Origin: Fidelibacterota bacterium
Lineage (GTDB): Bacteria; Fidelibacterota; Marinisomatia; Marinisomatales; TCS55
Length of the DNA stretch: 64,000 nt
Direction of reading: 5' to 3'
Assembly: GCA_004124385.1 (NCBI GenBank)
Contig: SCKN01000006.1
Span: 62,001-126,000 of the forward strand
This document shows positions 53,822-62,616 of this stretch, in pieces. The notes under the pieces are model-generated. The model was not told the origin of the DNA. It did not search any database and was given only the letters and a program-made list of their open reading frames with translations. Numbering within the stretch: the stretch's first letter is position 1; each line of letters starts with the position of its first letter. The position numbers were made by a program, and so were the translations under genes.

Positions 53822-55503
53822 TATAAATTCTTTAATTGTTTTCTAAATTCAGATGAATAATGCTCTGAAAAGATATATATTATTGAAACTACAAGACCCA
53901 TTATTATTGATGCTATCACTATCAAAGATCTTATTGGCTTTGATTTATTAATTGGTACTTTTGGTGCATCAATTATTTGTAATGTGGGAATATTTTTAGT
54001 TTCTTCTAAACGAGCTGTTTCATATTGTGGTAATAGTAGTTCTAGGAGTGTATTTTGGATTGTTAATGCTCTTATCAATCTTGCATTTTCCATTCCTAAT
54101 TCAGGGAAATTATCAAAATTTATCATCGTGGGCAGGTATTCTAATTCATTATTTATCATCGTGGGCAGGTATTCTAATTCATTATTTATCATCGTGGGCA
54201 GGTATTCTAATTCATTTATTATCATCGTGGGCAGGTATTCTAATTCATTTATTAAATTCTTACCCTCTATTTTCTCTAAACCCAAAATGATATCCAGCAA
54301 CTGTTTATCCAAACTCGAAGTAATTAGATCTAATTGTTTTTCTTGTTCATTTAACATTACTTCATACCTCTTAATAGCAGGATTATTTGGATTCAATGTA
54401 GCTTTGGAAACATTTAACTGAATCTCAGTTTGAGCCTTAAGAGAATACAATTCAGTGTAGGCTATCATTTCCTGATTATAAAGTTGGCCATAGGCTTGCA
54501 TTTCTTGAATTTGCCTCCTTTCCTGCATTTCCTTTTCCTGCAGTTGCCTCCTTTCCTGCATTTCCTTTTCATGCAGTTGCCTCCTTTCCTGCATTTCAGC
54601 TTGTCGTGCAAACAGCTCCTTTTCCTGCAGTTGCCACTGCGTTTCCTGGATGTAGATTTGGCCATAGGCTTCATATTGTGCGCTTATTTGAGATACAATA
54701 TCTACTATACCCGTTTCTTCCTGGAAATCTTTAAGGTTTACTTCAGCTGTAGCTAAATCGAATCTTGCTTGATTTAATCTTCGTTCTAAAAATTCCCTGT
54801 TATATCGACCTTTATCCATACTTAGTCGTTGGTTGATATTATCCAGTTGAATTAGTAATTCTTCAACCATCTTTTTAGCTATAAGGGGATCCTTATCAAT
54901 AACTGATATTTTCATTGTACCTTCTTCAGTTACTTCAATTTCCATTTTTTCTTCAAAAGCTACCATTGCATATTCAATATCTTTTTCATCATATCGATTA
55001 ATTAAATCGAATTTTTTAACCATATGACTTTTAACAGATCTACTGTTTAAAATGGCAATAAACTTATTTATATCTTCACTTAAACTTGATAATCCAAAAT
55101 CTGCTACAGGTATTGGAGATAATGATGAAAGTAAACTGAACCTCCCTGTGTCAGAAGATAATATAATTGCCTGTGAAGTATACCATTTAGGTAAAAGTAG
55201 CGCAATAATGATAGAAACAACAGTTACAAATCCAATATTTTTGAGTATGAATTTTCTTTTTGTCCATAAAAGAAGTAAATTTTTCTGCATATTATTATCT
55301 GAAAAATCATCAATTTCGTTTATAACTCCTTGATTGTTAATTAACCCATATCTTTTCAAGTCACCTATTCGATTACGTAAAGTTTTTTCAGTCATTCCGT
55401 GTTCATCAGCTATTTGTTTCCTAGCATTAGGATCTATTAGAATTTCAGGATTTTCTTTGATTAAGTTTAATATTTTCTGCTCATGTGTGGATAATTTGAT
55501 CAT
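53821..55503 (-). CDS. Wzz-like chain-length regulator with N-terminal winged helix and 11-residue repeats
   Basis: 560 residues. Residues 1-65 look like a winged helix-turn-helix (LSTHEQKILNLIKENPE, then ARKQIADEHGMTEKTLRNRI and DLKRYGLI), followed by NLLLLWTKRKFILKNIG and TM1 (about 87-106). The periplasmic part has the Wzz fold elements and a long coiled coil, with MQERRQLxEKE repeated at 304-334 and (I/N)NELEYLPTMI four times at 418-461. PKVPINKSKPIRS and TM2 (about 524-545) end the protein. No BY-kinase domain. Wzz sets polymer length. The first gap-free overlap (one base) is with the Wza-like gene. An HTH on the cytoplasmic end of Wzz is unusual. Confidence 0.85.
   Translation of the reverse strand: MIKLSTHEQKILNLIKENPEILIDPNARKQIADEHGMTEKTLRNRIGDLKRYGLINNQGVINEIDDFSDNNMQKNLLLLWTKRKFILKNIGFVTVVSIIIALLLPKWYTSQAIILSSDTGRFSLLSSLSPIPVADFGLSSLSEDINKFIAILNSRSVKSHMVKKFDLINRYDEKDIEYAMVAFEEKMEIEVTEEGTMKISVIDKDPLIAKKMVEELLIQLDNINQRLSMDKGRYNREFLERRLNQARFDLATAEVNLKDFQEETGIVDIVSQISAQYEAYGQIYIQETQWQLQEKELFARQAEMQERRQLHEKEMQERRQLQEKEMQERRQIQEMQAYGQLYNQEMIAYTELYSLKAQTEIQLNVSKATLNPNNPAIKRYEVMLNEQEKQLDLITSSLDKQLLDIILGLEKIEGKNLINELEYLPTMIINELEYLPTMINNELEYLPTMINNELEYLPTMINFDNFPELGMENARLIRALTIQNTLLELLLPQYETARLEETKNIPTLQIIDAPKVPINKSKPIRSLIVIASIIMGLVVSIIYIFSEHYSSEFRKQLKNL
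54121..54252. repeat. 33-bp tandem repeat array A (4 units) in the Wzz-like gene
   Basis: Four head-to-tail 33-base units beginning TATCATCGTGGGCAGGTATT at 54121, 54154, 54187 and 54220; they differ only in the last few bases. On the minus strand each codes for an 11-residue (I/N)NELEYLPTMI unit (residues 418-461). The near-identity at the DNA level suggests recent expansion, and any copy change keeps the reading frame. Confidence 0.95.
54502..54594. repeat. 33-bp tandem repeat array B (about 3 units) in the Wzz-like gene
   Basis: Units of 33 bases built on TTGCCTCCTTTCCTGCATTT, starting at 54511, 54544 and (shorter) 54577, with a partial unit before. They encode MQERRQLxEKE (residues 304-334). 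Different sequence from array A but the same 33-base period, about 250 bases away. Confidence 0.9.
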
Positions 55504-56525
55504 TAGTTTATAGTCGCTTGATATGCTAAAATTAAAGTTGCTATTGAAGTTACTGCTTGAATAAACCCTGTATTTCCAAATAATATGCTTGAGTATGATT
55601 CTGGAACTTCGATGATATCACCGGGTTCAACAAATTCATTATTAGCAAATCTTATTATTTCTCCATTTGATCTAATTATTTTAGATCTATAATTTGAACC
55701 AATATCTAAAATTCCTCCGCTCATGGCAATATAGTCTTTGACTTTATAACCTGGTAAAAATTTTAATATTTTAGGGCCGCGAATAAATCCAGTAATAATT
55801 ATTCGATTATTATTATACTCTATAAAACTTTTCAGATTATCTTTTTCTAGTTCTTTAAATGGTACATAAATAATGTCTCTCTCTATCAATTGAGGATTAT
55901 TATTTAAATCACCATTTATTAAAAATTTCTTAAGATATATTTCTTTTGTTTCTCCATTTCGTTTTAAGAATATTTTATTGTTATCTGCATATTTTTGTAT
56001 TCCTCCGGCGCCATTCAAAGCATCGTACAATCTACTTACTGGTGTAACTTTCACAAATTTTGGATTATTCACTGCACCATGGACTAATACTTTAAATTGT
56101 CTTAATCTAATTAATGTAACCGTAATTATAGCTTCTTTATAAATTTTATCTTTGTAATCATTTAATTCTCTTTCAATATCTGCCAGTGTTTTTCCAACAA
56201 CATTTATTGGTCCAAGTTTAGGAATAAATAAAGTTCCAGTGGGATCGATTAAAACAAAATTATCTATATTTTCAATTGACCATTCCTTAGAAATAGATTC
56301 TTCATACAATCCACCAGTTATATTAATACGCAACCTATCACCAGGTCCTAAAATATATTTCTCTGGGTCTAATGTTTGTTCTAAAGGAATAGGAACACTT
56401 CCATATTCACGGTATAATATTGGTGTATTAGATTCTTCTATTTGTGGTAATTCTAGTGATTGAGAATTCTGTGCAATCATCAAGCTAGAAATTGTTAGAA
56501 GAAACGATATTTTTTTAATTGACAT
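55503..56525 (-). CDS. polysaccharide export protein, Wza-like (SLBB domains)
   Basis: 340 residues. Signal peptide (about 1-22, ending AQNSQS); no lipobox Cys. The PES/Wza domain is YILGPGDRLRINITGGLYEES and VLIDPTGTLFIPKLGPINVVGKTLADIERELN, followed by SLBB domains (VLVHGAVNNPKFVKVTPVSRLYDALNGAGG and ITGFIRGPKILKFLPGYKVKDYIAMSGG) and a C-terminal hydrophobic helix (about 315-335), which in Wza forms the outer-membrane barrel. It is the export channel paired with the Wzz-like protein. Confidence 0.9.
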   Translation of the reverse strand: MSIKKISFLLTISSLMIAQNSQSLELPQIEESNTPILYREYGSVPIPLEQTLDPEKYILGPGDRLRINITGGLYEESISKEWSIENIDNFVLIDPTGTLFIPKLGPINVVGKTLADIERELNDYKDKIYKEAIITVTLIRLRQFKVLVHGAVNNPKFVKVTPVSRLYDALNGAGGIQKYADNNKIFLKRNGETKEIYLKKFLINGDLNNNPQLIERDIIYVPFKELEKDNLKSFIEYNNNRIIITGFIRGPKILKFLPGYKVKDYIAMSGGILDIGSNYRSKIIRSNGEIIRFANNEFVEPGDIIEVPESYSSILFGNTGFIQAVTSIATLILAYQATIN

Positions 56526-56531
56526 AAGGCT

Positions 56532-57593
56532 TTATACTACTCCTAATCGTTCTTGTTGATATGTATTGTTTTGGATATCCTGCCACCACACTTGATTCTC
56601 TATATACCAGTCAATTGTTTTTCTGATTCCGCTATGGAAAGTTTCATTGGGTGACCAGTTTAATTCATTTTTTAATTTAGAAGAATCAATGGCATACCGA
56701 AAATCGTGCCCCGGCCGATCAGAAACAAATGTAATTAAGTCTAAATACGATTTTCCATTTTTTGAAGGTGCATCATTATCCAGAATGGTGCAAATCGTCT
56801 TTACAATTTCGATATTTTGAATCTCATTATTTCCTCCAACATTATACGTTTCTCCAATTTTTCCTTTTTCAATTATCGTATATATAGCTTCACAATGATC
56901 ATCCACATACAGCCAATCTCGTACATTTTCTCCCGTTCCGTATACAGGAAGAGATTCTTCAGCTAGACAATTGAGTATCATGAGAGGTATTAATTTTTCT
57001 GGAAATTGATAGGGTCCGTAATTGTTTGAGCAATTAGAAATAATTATCGGAAGTCCATAAGTTCGCTCCCATGCTCGCACTAGATGATCCGAAGCAGCTT
57101 TTGATGCAGAATATGGAGAACTTGGATCATAAGGTGTTTCTTCCGTGAAAAAACCATCTTCACCTAAACTGCCGAATACTTCATCAGTTGATACATGATG
57201 AAATCTAAACGTTTTTTGCTTATCATTTTCTAAAGATTGATAATAGCGTAAAGATTCTTGAAGTAATGTATACGTCCCAGAAATATTTGTTTTAATAAAT
57301 TCGCCTGGACCATCGATTGATCTATCCACATGGCTTTCTGCAGCAAAATTAACAATAATATCTGGATGATGCAGTTGTATTAATTCTCGTACATGCTCTT
57401 GATCACAAATATCACCTTGATTAAAGACATAACGGTCATCATGCTCGAACTTTAATAAATTCTGTGGATTTCCAGCATAAGTCAGTTTATCCAAATTAAC
57501 CACTTGATTATTTTCACTCTTGCTTAGCAGAAATCTGATAAAGTTTGAGCCGATAAAACCGCTACCGCCTGTTACTAAATAAATCTTTCCCAT
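56532..57593 (-). CDS. rfbB: dTDP-glucose 4,6-dehydratase
   Basis: 353 residues. NAD-binding [15 protein letters not shown], then [15 protein letters not shown], the [10 protein letters not shown] catalytic segment, [11 protein letters not shown] (YxxxK) and [15 protein letters not shown]. It makes dTDP-4-keto-6-deoxyglucose, precursor of dTDP-rhamnose and related sugars. One-base overlap with rfbC. rfbA and rfbD are not in the window. Confidence 0.97.
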   Translation of the reverse strand: MGKIYLVTGGSGFIGSNFIRFLLSKSENNQVVNLDKLTYAGNPQNLLKFEHDDRYVFNQGDICDQEHVRELIQLHHPDIIVNFAAESHVDRSIDGPGEFIKTNISGTYTLLQESLRYYQSLENDKQKTFRFHHVSTDEVFGSLGEDGFFTEETPYDPSSPYSASKAASDHLVRAWERTYGLPIIISNCSNNYGPYQFPEKLIPLMILNCLAEESLPVYGTGENVRDWLYVDDHCEAIYTIIEKGKIGETYNVGGNNEIQNIEIVKTICTILDNDAPSKNGKSYLDLITFVSDRPGHDFRYAIDSSKLKNELNWSPNETFHSGIRKTIDWYIENQVWWQDIQNNTYQQERLGVV

Positions 57594-58153
57594 TATACAG
57601 CCTCAAACACAGGTAATAAAGATTCCTCTTGGTCTGACAATATCGGGAAAGATATATCGCGATTAGAAAGGACCGGTTCTTTTATCGGCCATACATCCTT
57701 TAAGCTGGAATCACTCCATGAAATTCCATATTCATCTTCAGGAAAATATTTTTCTGTACATTTATATTCAAAAATAGCTTCATCACTTAACACGCAAAAT
57801 CCATGAGCAAAACCAGGTGGTATATAAACAGCTTGATGGTCTAAATCATTTAATATTTTTGAAAATGCTTTACCAAAGGTAGGTGAGCCTACTCGAATAT
57901 CTAAAGCTACATCCATAATTTCACCCTTAACACAGCTGACTAATTTCCCCTGACCATGATTTAGCTGATAGTGCAATCCTCGCAAAACTCCTTTTGTTGA
58001 CTTTGATTGATTATCTTGCTTGAAATCTAAATTTAAACCCGCATTTATAAAGTGTTCAACGCGATAACTTTCAAAGAAATAACCTCGATCGTCTTTGTAA
58101 ACCGTAGGATTCATAATAAATAATCCTGGAAATTCAGTGGCGGTTAAGTTCAT
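57593..58153 (-). CDS. rfbC: dTDP-4-dehydrorhamnose 3,5-epimerase
   Basis: 186 residues, cupin fold. [21 protein letters not shown] (catalytic His), [22 protein letters not shown] and [27 protein letters not shown] are the RmlC signatures. Acts after RfbB. Overlaps the dehydrogenase gene by four bases. Confidence 0.96.
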   Translation of the reverse strand: MNLTATEFPGLFIMNPTVYKDDRGYFFESYRVEHFINAGLNLDFKQDNQSKSTKGVLRGLHYQLNHGQGKLVSCVKGEIMDVALDIRVGSPTFGKAFSKILNDLDHQAVYIPPGFAHGFCVLSDEAIFEYKCTEKYFPEDEYGISWSDSSLKDVWPIKEPVLSNRDISFPILSDQEESLLPVFEAV

Positions 58154-59463
58154 CGTTTTTTTCTTCCCACATTGTCATACTTAAATCCCATTGTTTCTAA
58201 ATCGTCCATTCGTAATATATTTCTACAGTCTAAAAGAACAGGCGACTTTAACAGACCTTTTAATTTCAAAAGATCTAATCCCCGGAATTCATTCCATTCA
58301 GTCATGATAACTACACCATCGGCATCTTTTACTGCTTCTTCCCAAGAATCGAAGGTTTTCAAGTCATTAAATCGTTTTTTCATATTTTCATTTGCAGCCG
58401 GATCAAATGCTCTAATTAAAGCTCCATTTTTATTTAGGGTATTAATTATTTCAATTGCCGGGGATTCTCGAATATCGTCAGTTTGGGCTTTGAAGGCTAA
58501 ACCTAATATAGCAATAGTTTTATTTTTAATATCTCCATCAAAAAGATTTAAAAGTTTTTGAGCCATTCTTTCTTTTTGTAATTGATTAGCGACAACAGCT
58601 CCACTCACTACATTTAAATCTATTCCCATCTCTTTCGCCATAGAGATCAAAGCTTTGGTATCTTTAGGAAAACATGAGCCACCGTAGCCAGGTCCTGGAT
58701 GGAGAAATTTTGGGCTAATTCTACCATCAATACCCATTGCTTTTGAAACAACATGTACATCAGCACCGATTTCGTCACACATATTCGCTATTTCATTAAT
58801 ATAACTGATTTTTACAGATAAAAATGCATTGCTGGCATATTTTATTAATTCTGCTGTTTCAACAGTTGTTTCGATAATAGGTGTTTCATTTATATACAAA
58901 GGTCTATAAACATTTTTCATTGTTTTAAACGCTCTTGAACCTGAAGCTCCAATTATCACCCTATCAGGCCAGAGGAAATCTTTGACAGCAGATCCTTCCC
59001 TTAAAAATTCTGGATTTGAAACATAATCAAATTCATTAATATTTTTAGAAACATCTTTTATTATGTTAGTAATTTTTTCACCTGTGCCAATTGGGACTGT
59101 ACTTTTCGTACAAACAACTTTATATCCATTTAAGTTCTCACCAATCGCCCGGGCAACTTCATATACTGCTGTAAGATCTGAAGCTCCATTTTCGCCTTCT
59201 GGAGTACCGACTGCGATGAATATTACGTCTGCGTTACGAATAGCTTCATCGACATTCGCAGTAAAGGATAATCGGTTAAAATTTACATTTCTGTTTACTA
59301 ATTCATGTAGCCCGGGTTCATATATAGGAATTTCTCCCTTATTAAGCTGTTCTATTTTGGTTTTATCTATGTCTGCGCATACTACATTATGACCGTAATC
59401 CGAAATTCCGGCGCCACTAACTAAACCTACATAACCTGTTCCTATTACTGCTATATTCTGCAT
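58150..59463 (-). CDS. UDP-glucose 6-dehydrogenase
   Basis: 437 residues. N-terminal NAD domain GTGYVGLVSGAGISDYGHNVV, then AVGTPEGENGASDL, KSTVPIGTG and NPEFLREGSAVKDF; catalytic C264 in GPGYGGSCFPKDT; C-terminal UDP-binding domain with GLAFKAQTDDIRESPA. It oxidises UDP-glucose to UDP-glucuronate. Could equally be called ugd or tuaD. Head of the polysaccharide run; GAGAG lies shortly before its ATG. Confidence 0.95.
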   Translation of the reverse strand: MQNIAVIGTGYVGLVSGAGISDYGHNVVCADIDKTKIEQLNKGEIPIYEPGLHELVNRNVNFNRLSFTANVDEAIRNADVIFIAVGTPEGENGASDLTAVYEVARAIGENLNGYKVVCTKSTVPIGTGEKITNIIKDVSKNINEFDYVSNPEFLREGSAVKDFLWPDRVIIGASGSRAFKTMKNVYRPLYINETPIIETTVETAELIKYASNAFLSVKISYINEIANMCDEIGADVHVVSKAMGIDGRISPKFLHPGPGYGGSCFPKDTKALISMAKEMGIDLNVVSGAVVANQLQKERMAQKLLNLFDGDIKNKTIAILGLAFKAQTDDIRESPAIEIINTLNKNGALIRAFDPAANENMKKRFNDLKTFDSWEEAVKDADGVVIMTEWNEFRGLDLLKLKGLLKSPVLLDCRNILRMDDLETMGFKYDNVGRKKR

Positions 59464-59523
59464 ATTCTCTCTTTATTGTACTACAAAACTACATATTTAT
59501 CGACGTAAACAAAATAATAAAAA

Positions 59524-61623
59524 TTAGCTTAAACCAATACGTCTCCTTATATACCACTCAATTGATATAAGCAAAATTAATAACGATAGACTATATATGT
59601 TTTCATTTAATCTAGCATTCTTTACAATTATCTCCTGTTTAAGTTCCGGTTTAATATTTTTAATTAAATCTGCCCGGGATTCCCATTGTAAATATCTACC
59701 ATTTGTTTGTGATGAAATAAACTCTAAAATTTTATTATTCACAGAAACTTGATTAAGTTCAATTTGACTTTCATCAATAATAAGTGAACCTTGTTGTGTG
59801 TAATTATCTGATTCATTTTCTAAATTTATTTCAAACGTGTACGAACCTGGTTTTCCAGCAAGAAACCTGGTTTCCCATTGATCATTTACTGGATTATAAT
59901 TTAATTCGTAAGTATTTGTTTGATTTTTATCATCAGATAAAAGAATTGAACCTGTAATGGATGTAATATTATTTGATTTATTATTAAAATGTGAACCTGT
60001 TATATATATTTCTTCTCCTTGTTGAAAAATACCTTTATTCACCCTAAAATAAAGTTCATTTTCACCACTAGTCCTCATAAACCATGAAAATAAATTATGT
60101 AATAATGATACGCTGATATCTTCATAATCTGTTTCTGTCATCTTATAATAAAGTGTATAAAAATCTGATGAAGTCCATATCCCTGACCTTAAACCATCCA
60201 CTTCTCCTGCAACTAACAAGGCAGTAGTAGAATTTTCAAAAAATGCAAGATTTGATATATTTTCATCAGTCTCAATAAATATTTTAGGAAACAGTGGAGG
60301 AAAAACATTATTATTCAAATTTGAATCAAATTCAAAACTTATAAATTCTGTTATAATATTATTATCGCCTGTCCAATACCACTGTTTTCTTTTATTATCC
60401 TCAACAATATTCTTGGAAGTCTTTACATGAAAAAATGGAAATATAGATTCCACTGAATTTTTATCAGTATTTGGACCTGCAACGAGAAATAACGAAGATT
60501 TTTGTGAAACTAATTTTTTAGCCAGAATTTTTTGCCATTTATTTGAAATAGGAGTTATAGGAAAATTATCAAAAATTATCAATTCATAAGATGTAGACCA
60601 AAATTCATTGATTGATGGAATAAACTTATCACCTTTTTGTATATAGTGGTCATATTCAACTCGAGGAATACTTTTAATTACCTTTTTTAAAGGAATTGTA
60701 TTAAAATTTGGTGATCCAGTAATTAAAGCAATTTTATACCTATCTTTTAGGACCGTTATGTGAAATTTCTGACTGTTATTTTTGATATTTATCTCATCAG
60801 CTAGCACTGATGTTTTCACAGAATAGTTATTTTTACCCAAAGTTTGAGGAGTTATTCTAAATTTTGCATTATTTAAAGAACCTCCTCCTTGCAATTGTAT
60901 ATATTTTGAACCTAAAAGCTTTTTACCTCTATACAGTAAAACATTCACTCTGTCATTTACCCTGCCATACGATGCAATTGTCACGCTGATATCCATTTCT
61001 TCACCTTTAATAACAACTGTAGGAGCTGAAATTGTTTGAATAGCAATATCCACCATTGGAATCGTATCACCAACACCAATTGTAAAGATTGGGATTGAGA
61101 GTTTGCTTAATTGACTTTGTTCACTTTCACCTTTTGTAATCTGACCATCAGAAATGATAATTGCCCCTACAAGTTCAGATTCTGCTGCTTTTATATGATC
61201 AATGACCTTACTTAAATCAGTTGCTTCACCATCTAACTTAAATGACTGCTCATCAGCATTGTATACTTTAAAATCAAAATAATAATTCTGCGTTTCTTTA
61301 TCGTTATTTAATGCAGAATCAAAATAAATATTTACATTATTTATATATGAATTAGGTGAAAGTGATTGATGATAACCCATACTCACCGACCTGTCTGCGT
61401 AGATATTCCACCTCTGCGGAAATTCATAATGATCCTTCCAAGAAAACTTTGGTTGTAATAACATAAATAACAAAACAATGAAAACGAACACTCTAATTAT
61501 AATTAGACCCATTAATTTGCGTTCATCCATTATGGCTGTTATAATCCAGAAAAGTATGAAGATTGTAACTAATGATAATGACCAAAACCAGCCATCAGCT
61601 TGCTGAAGAAACTGTAATGACAC
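59524..61623 (-). CDS. VWA-domain membrane protein with gatase-like segment
   Basis: 699 residues from a GTG at 61621-61623, three bases after the tsaD stop. Two N-terminal membrane helices (about 13-31, 38-60) are followed by a von Willebrand A-like domain with a MIDAS-type DRSVS (DxSxS) and an SDGQITKG element, then Ig-like beta domains (VVIKGEEMDISVTIASYGRV), an ITGSPNFNTIPL / IFDNFP segment resembling a glutamine amidotransferase-like fold, a further beta-rich region, and one C-terminal helix (about 678-694). This is the architecture of large Bacteroidota-type BatA/VWA membrane proteins of unknown function. A surface or periplasmic scaffold role is likely. Confidence 0.7.
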   Translation of the reverse strand: MSLQFLQQADGWFWSLSLVTIFILFWIITAIMDERKLMGLIIIRVFVFIVLLFMLLQPKFSWKDHYEFPQRWNIYADRSVSMGYHQSLSPNSYINNVNIYFDSALNNDKETQNYYFDFKVYNADEQSFKLDGEATDLSKVIDHIKAAESELVGAIIISDGQITKGESEQSQLSKLSIPIFTIGVGDTIPMVDIAIQTISAPTVVIKGEEMDISVTIASYGRVNDRVNVLLYRGKKLLGSKYIQLQGGGSLNNAKFRITPQTLGKNNYSVKTSVLADEINIKNNSQKFHITVLKDRYKIALITGSPNFNTIPLKKVIKSIPRVEYDHYIQKGDKFIPSINEFWSTSYELIIFDNFPITPISNKWQKILAKKLVSQKSSLFLVAGPNTDKNSVESIFPFFHVKTSKNIVEDNKRKQWYWTGDNNIITEFISFEFDSNLNNNVFPPLFPKIFIETDENISNLAFFENSTTALLVAGEVDGLRSGIWTSSDFYTLYYKMTETDYEDISVSLLHNLFSWFMRTSGENELYFRVNKGIFQQGEEIYITGSHFNNKSNNITSITGSILLSDDKNQTNTYELNYNPVNDQWETRFLAGKPGSYTFEINLENESDNYTQQGSLIIDESQIELNQVSVNNKILEFISSQTNGRYLQWESRADLIKNIKPELKQEIIVKNARLNENIYSLSLLILLISIEWYIRRRIGLS

Positions 61624-61626
61624 GAT

Positions 61627-62616
61627 TTATGCCAGTTTCAAATTGGGATCTATGTCAAATTCCATAGCAGAAGAAACGCCATTACGTAAATAAAGTTCAC
61701 CTAGAAATGCTACCATTGCAGCATTATCAGTACATAAAGACAAGTCTGGAAATAAAACTCTTGTTGTAGACAATTTACTTTCAACAGCTATACGTAACGC
61801 TATGTTAGCAGCCACACCTCCTGCTATCACACATGAATTGACATTTGCTTCTATCACAGCTTGATGAAGTTTAATAACTAAAACATCAATGATTGCCTGT
61901 TGATAGCTCGCAGCAATGTCTTCAAGTAAAATATCCTTTTTATTTTTTTTTGAATCCATAAAATAAAGCAAGGCTGTTTTCAAACCACTGAAACTAAATT
62001 CGAGGTTATCATTTTTAATAAAGGCCCTAGGAAAATCTACAGCTTGAGGATTTCCATTCATTCCTAATTTTTCAATCTCTGGCCCTCCTGGATATCGTAA
62101 TCCCAGTATTCGAGCTCCTTTGTCAAATGCTTCACCAGCTGCATCATCTCTACTCGTACCCATCAACGTATAATTATTCATTTCTTTCACCAGCCATAAT
62201 TGAGTATGACCGCCCGATACAAGTAAACAAACAAATGGGAATTTAAGATTCGGATCTGCCAGGAAATTTGCAAAGATATGTGCTTCTAAATGATTAATCC
62301 CTATGATTGGTTTTTTTAAACCATGAGCCAAACCTTTCGCAAAGCATACACCTGCTAATAATGCTCCTGCTAGACCTGGTCCTCTTGTTACAGCTATTCC
62401 TTCAATTTCCTTTTTGTCAATCGATGCTTCTTCAAGCGCTTGCTGAACAATTGTATTCAGAAGAAGTTCATGCTCTCGGGATGCTAGTTCAGGTACAACA
62501 CCACCAAATTTGGAATGTATAATTTGCGAACTAACTATCGTTGAAAGAATTTTAGAGTTAGAACAGATTGACGCTGCTGTTTCGTCACAAGACGTCTCAA
62601 CACCCAGAACAATCAA
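61627..62616 (-). CDS. tsaD: tRNA N6-adenosine threonylcarbamoyltransferase TsaD
   Basis: 329 residues from the TTG at 62614-62616 (MIVLGVETSCDETA), with AAGGA six to seven bases ahead and a TTGA overlap with the stop of the upstream gene. The in-frame ATG 18 codons earlier would overlap that gene and lacks a binding site. ASKHA fold with the iron site H109 and H113 (NHLEAHIFANF), VSGGHTQLWLV, GEAFDKGARILG and CTDNAAMVA. It adds the threonylcarbamoyl group to A37 of ANN-decoding tRNAs. Confidence 0.96.
   Translation of the reverse strand: MIVLGVETSCDETAASICSNSKILSTIVSSQIIHSKFGGVVPELASREHELLLNTIVQQALEEASIDKKEIEGIAVTRGPGLAGALLAGVCFAKGLAHGLKKPIIGINHLEAHIFANFLADPNLKFPFVCLLVSGGHTQLWLVKEMNNYTLMGTSRDDAAGEAFDKGARILGLRYPGGPEIEKLGMNGNPQAVDFPRAFIKNDNLEFSFSGLKTALLYFMDSKKNKKDILLEDIAASYQQAIIDVLVIKLHQAVIEANVNSCVIAGGVAANIALRIAVESKLSTTRVLFPDLSLCTDNAAMVAFLGELYLRNGVSSAMEFDIDPNLKLA

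Noticed and set aside
53984-54252. CRISPR array in the 33-bp repeats
   Set aside because: Units are contiguous without unique spacers, lie inside a coding frame, and no cas gene is near.
54027-54421. Repetitive plus-strand frames over the Wzz-like gene (LSSWAGILIH-type repeats)
   Set aside because: They are the complement of the 33-bp repeats; the minus-strand frame has the membrane helices and PxxP motif of Wzz.
59475-59503. Promoter TCGATA/TACAAT ahead of the UDP-glucose dehydrogenase gene
   Set aside because: The predicted start would leave only about 5 bases ahead of the ATG and cut off the GAGAG site.
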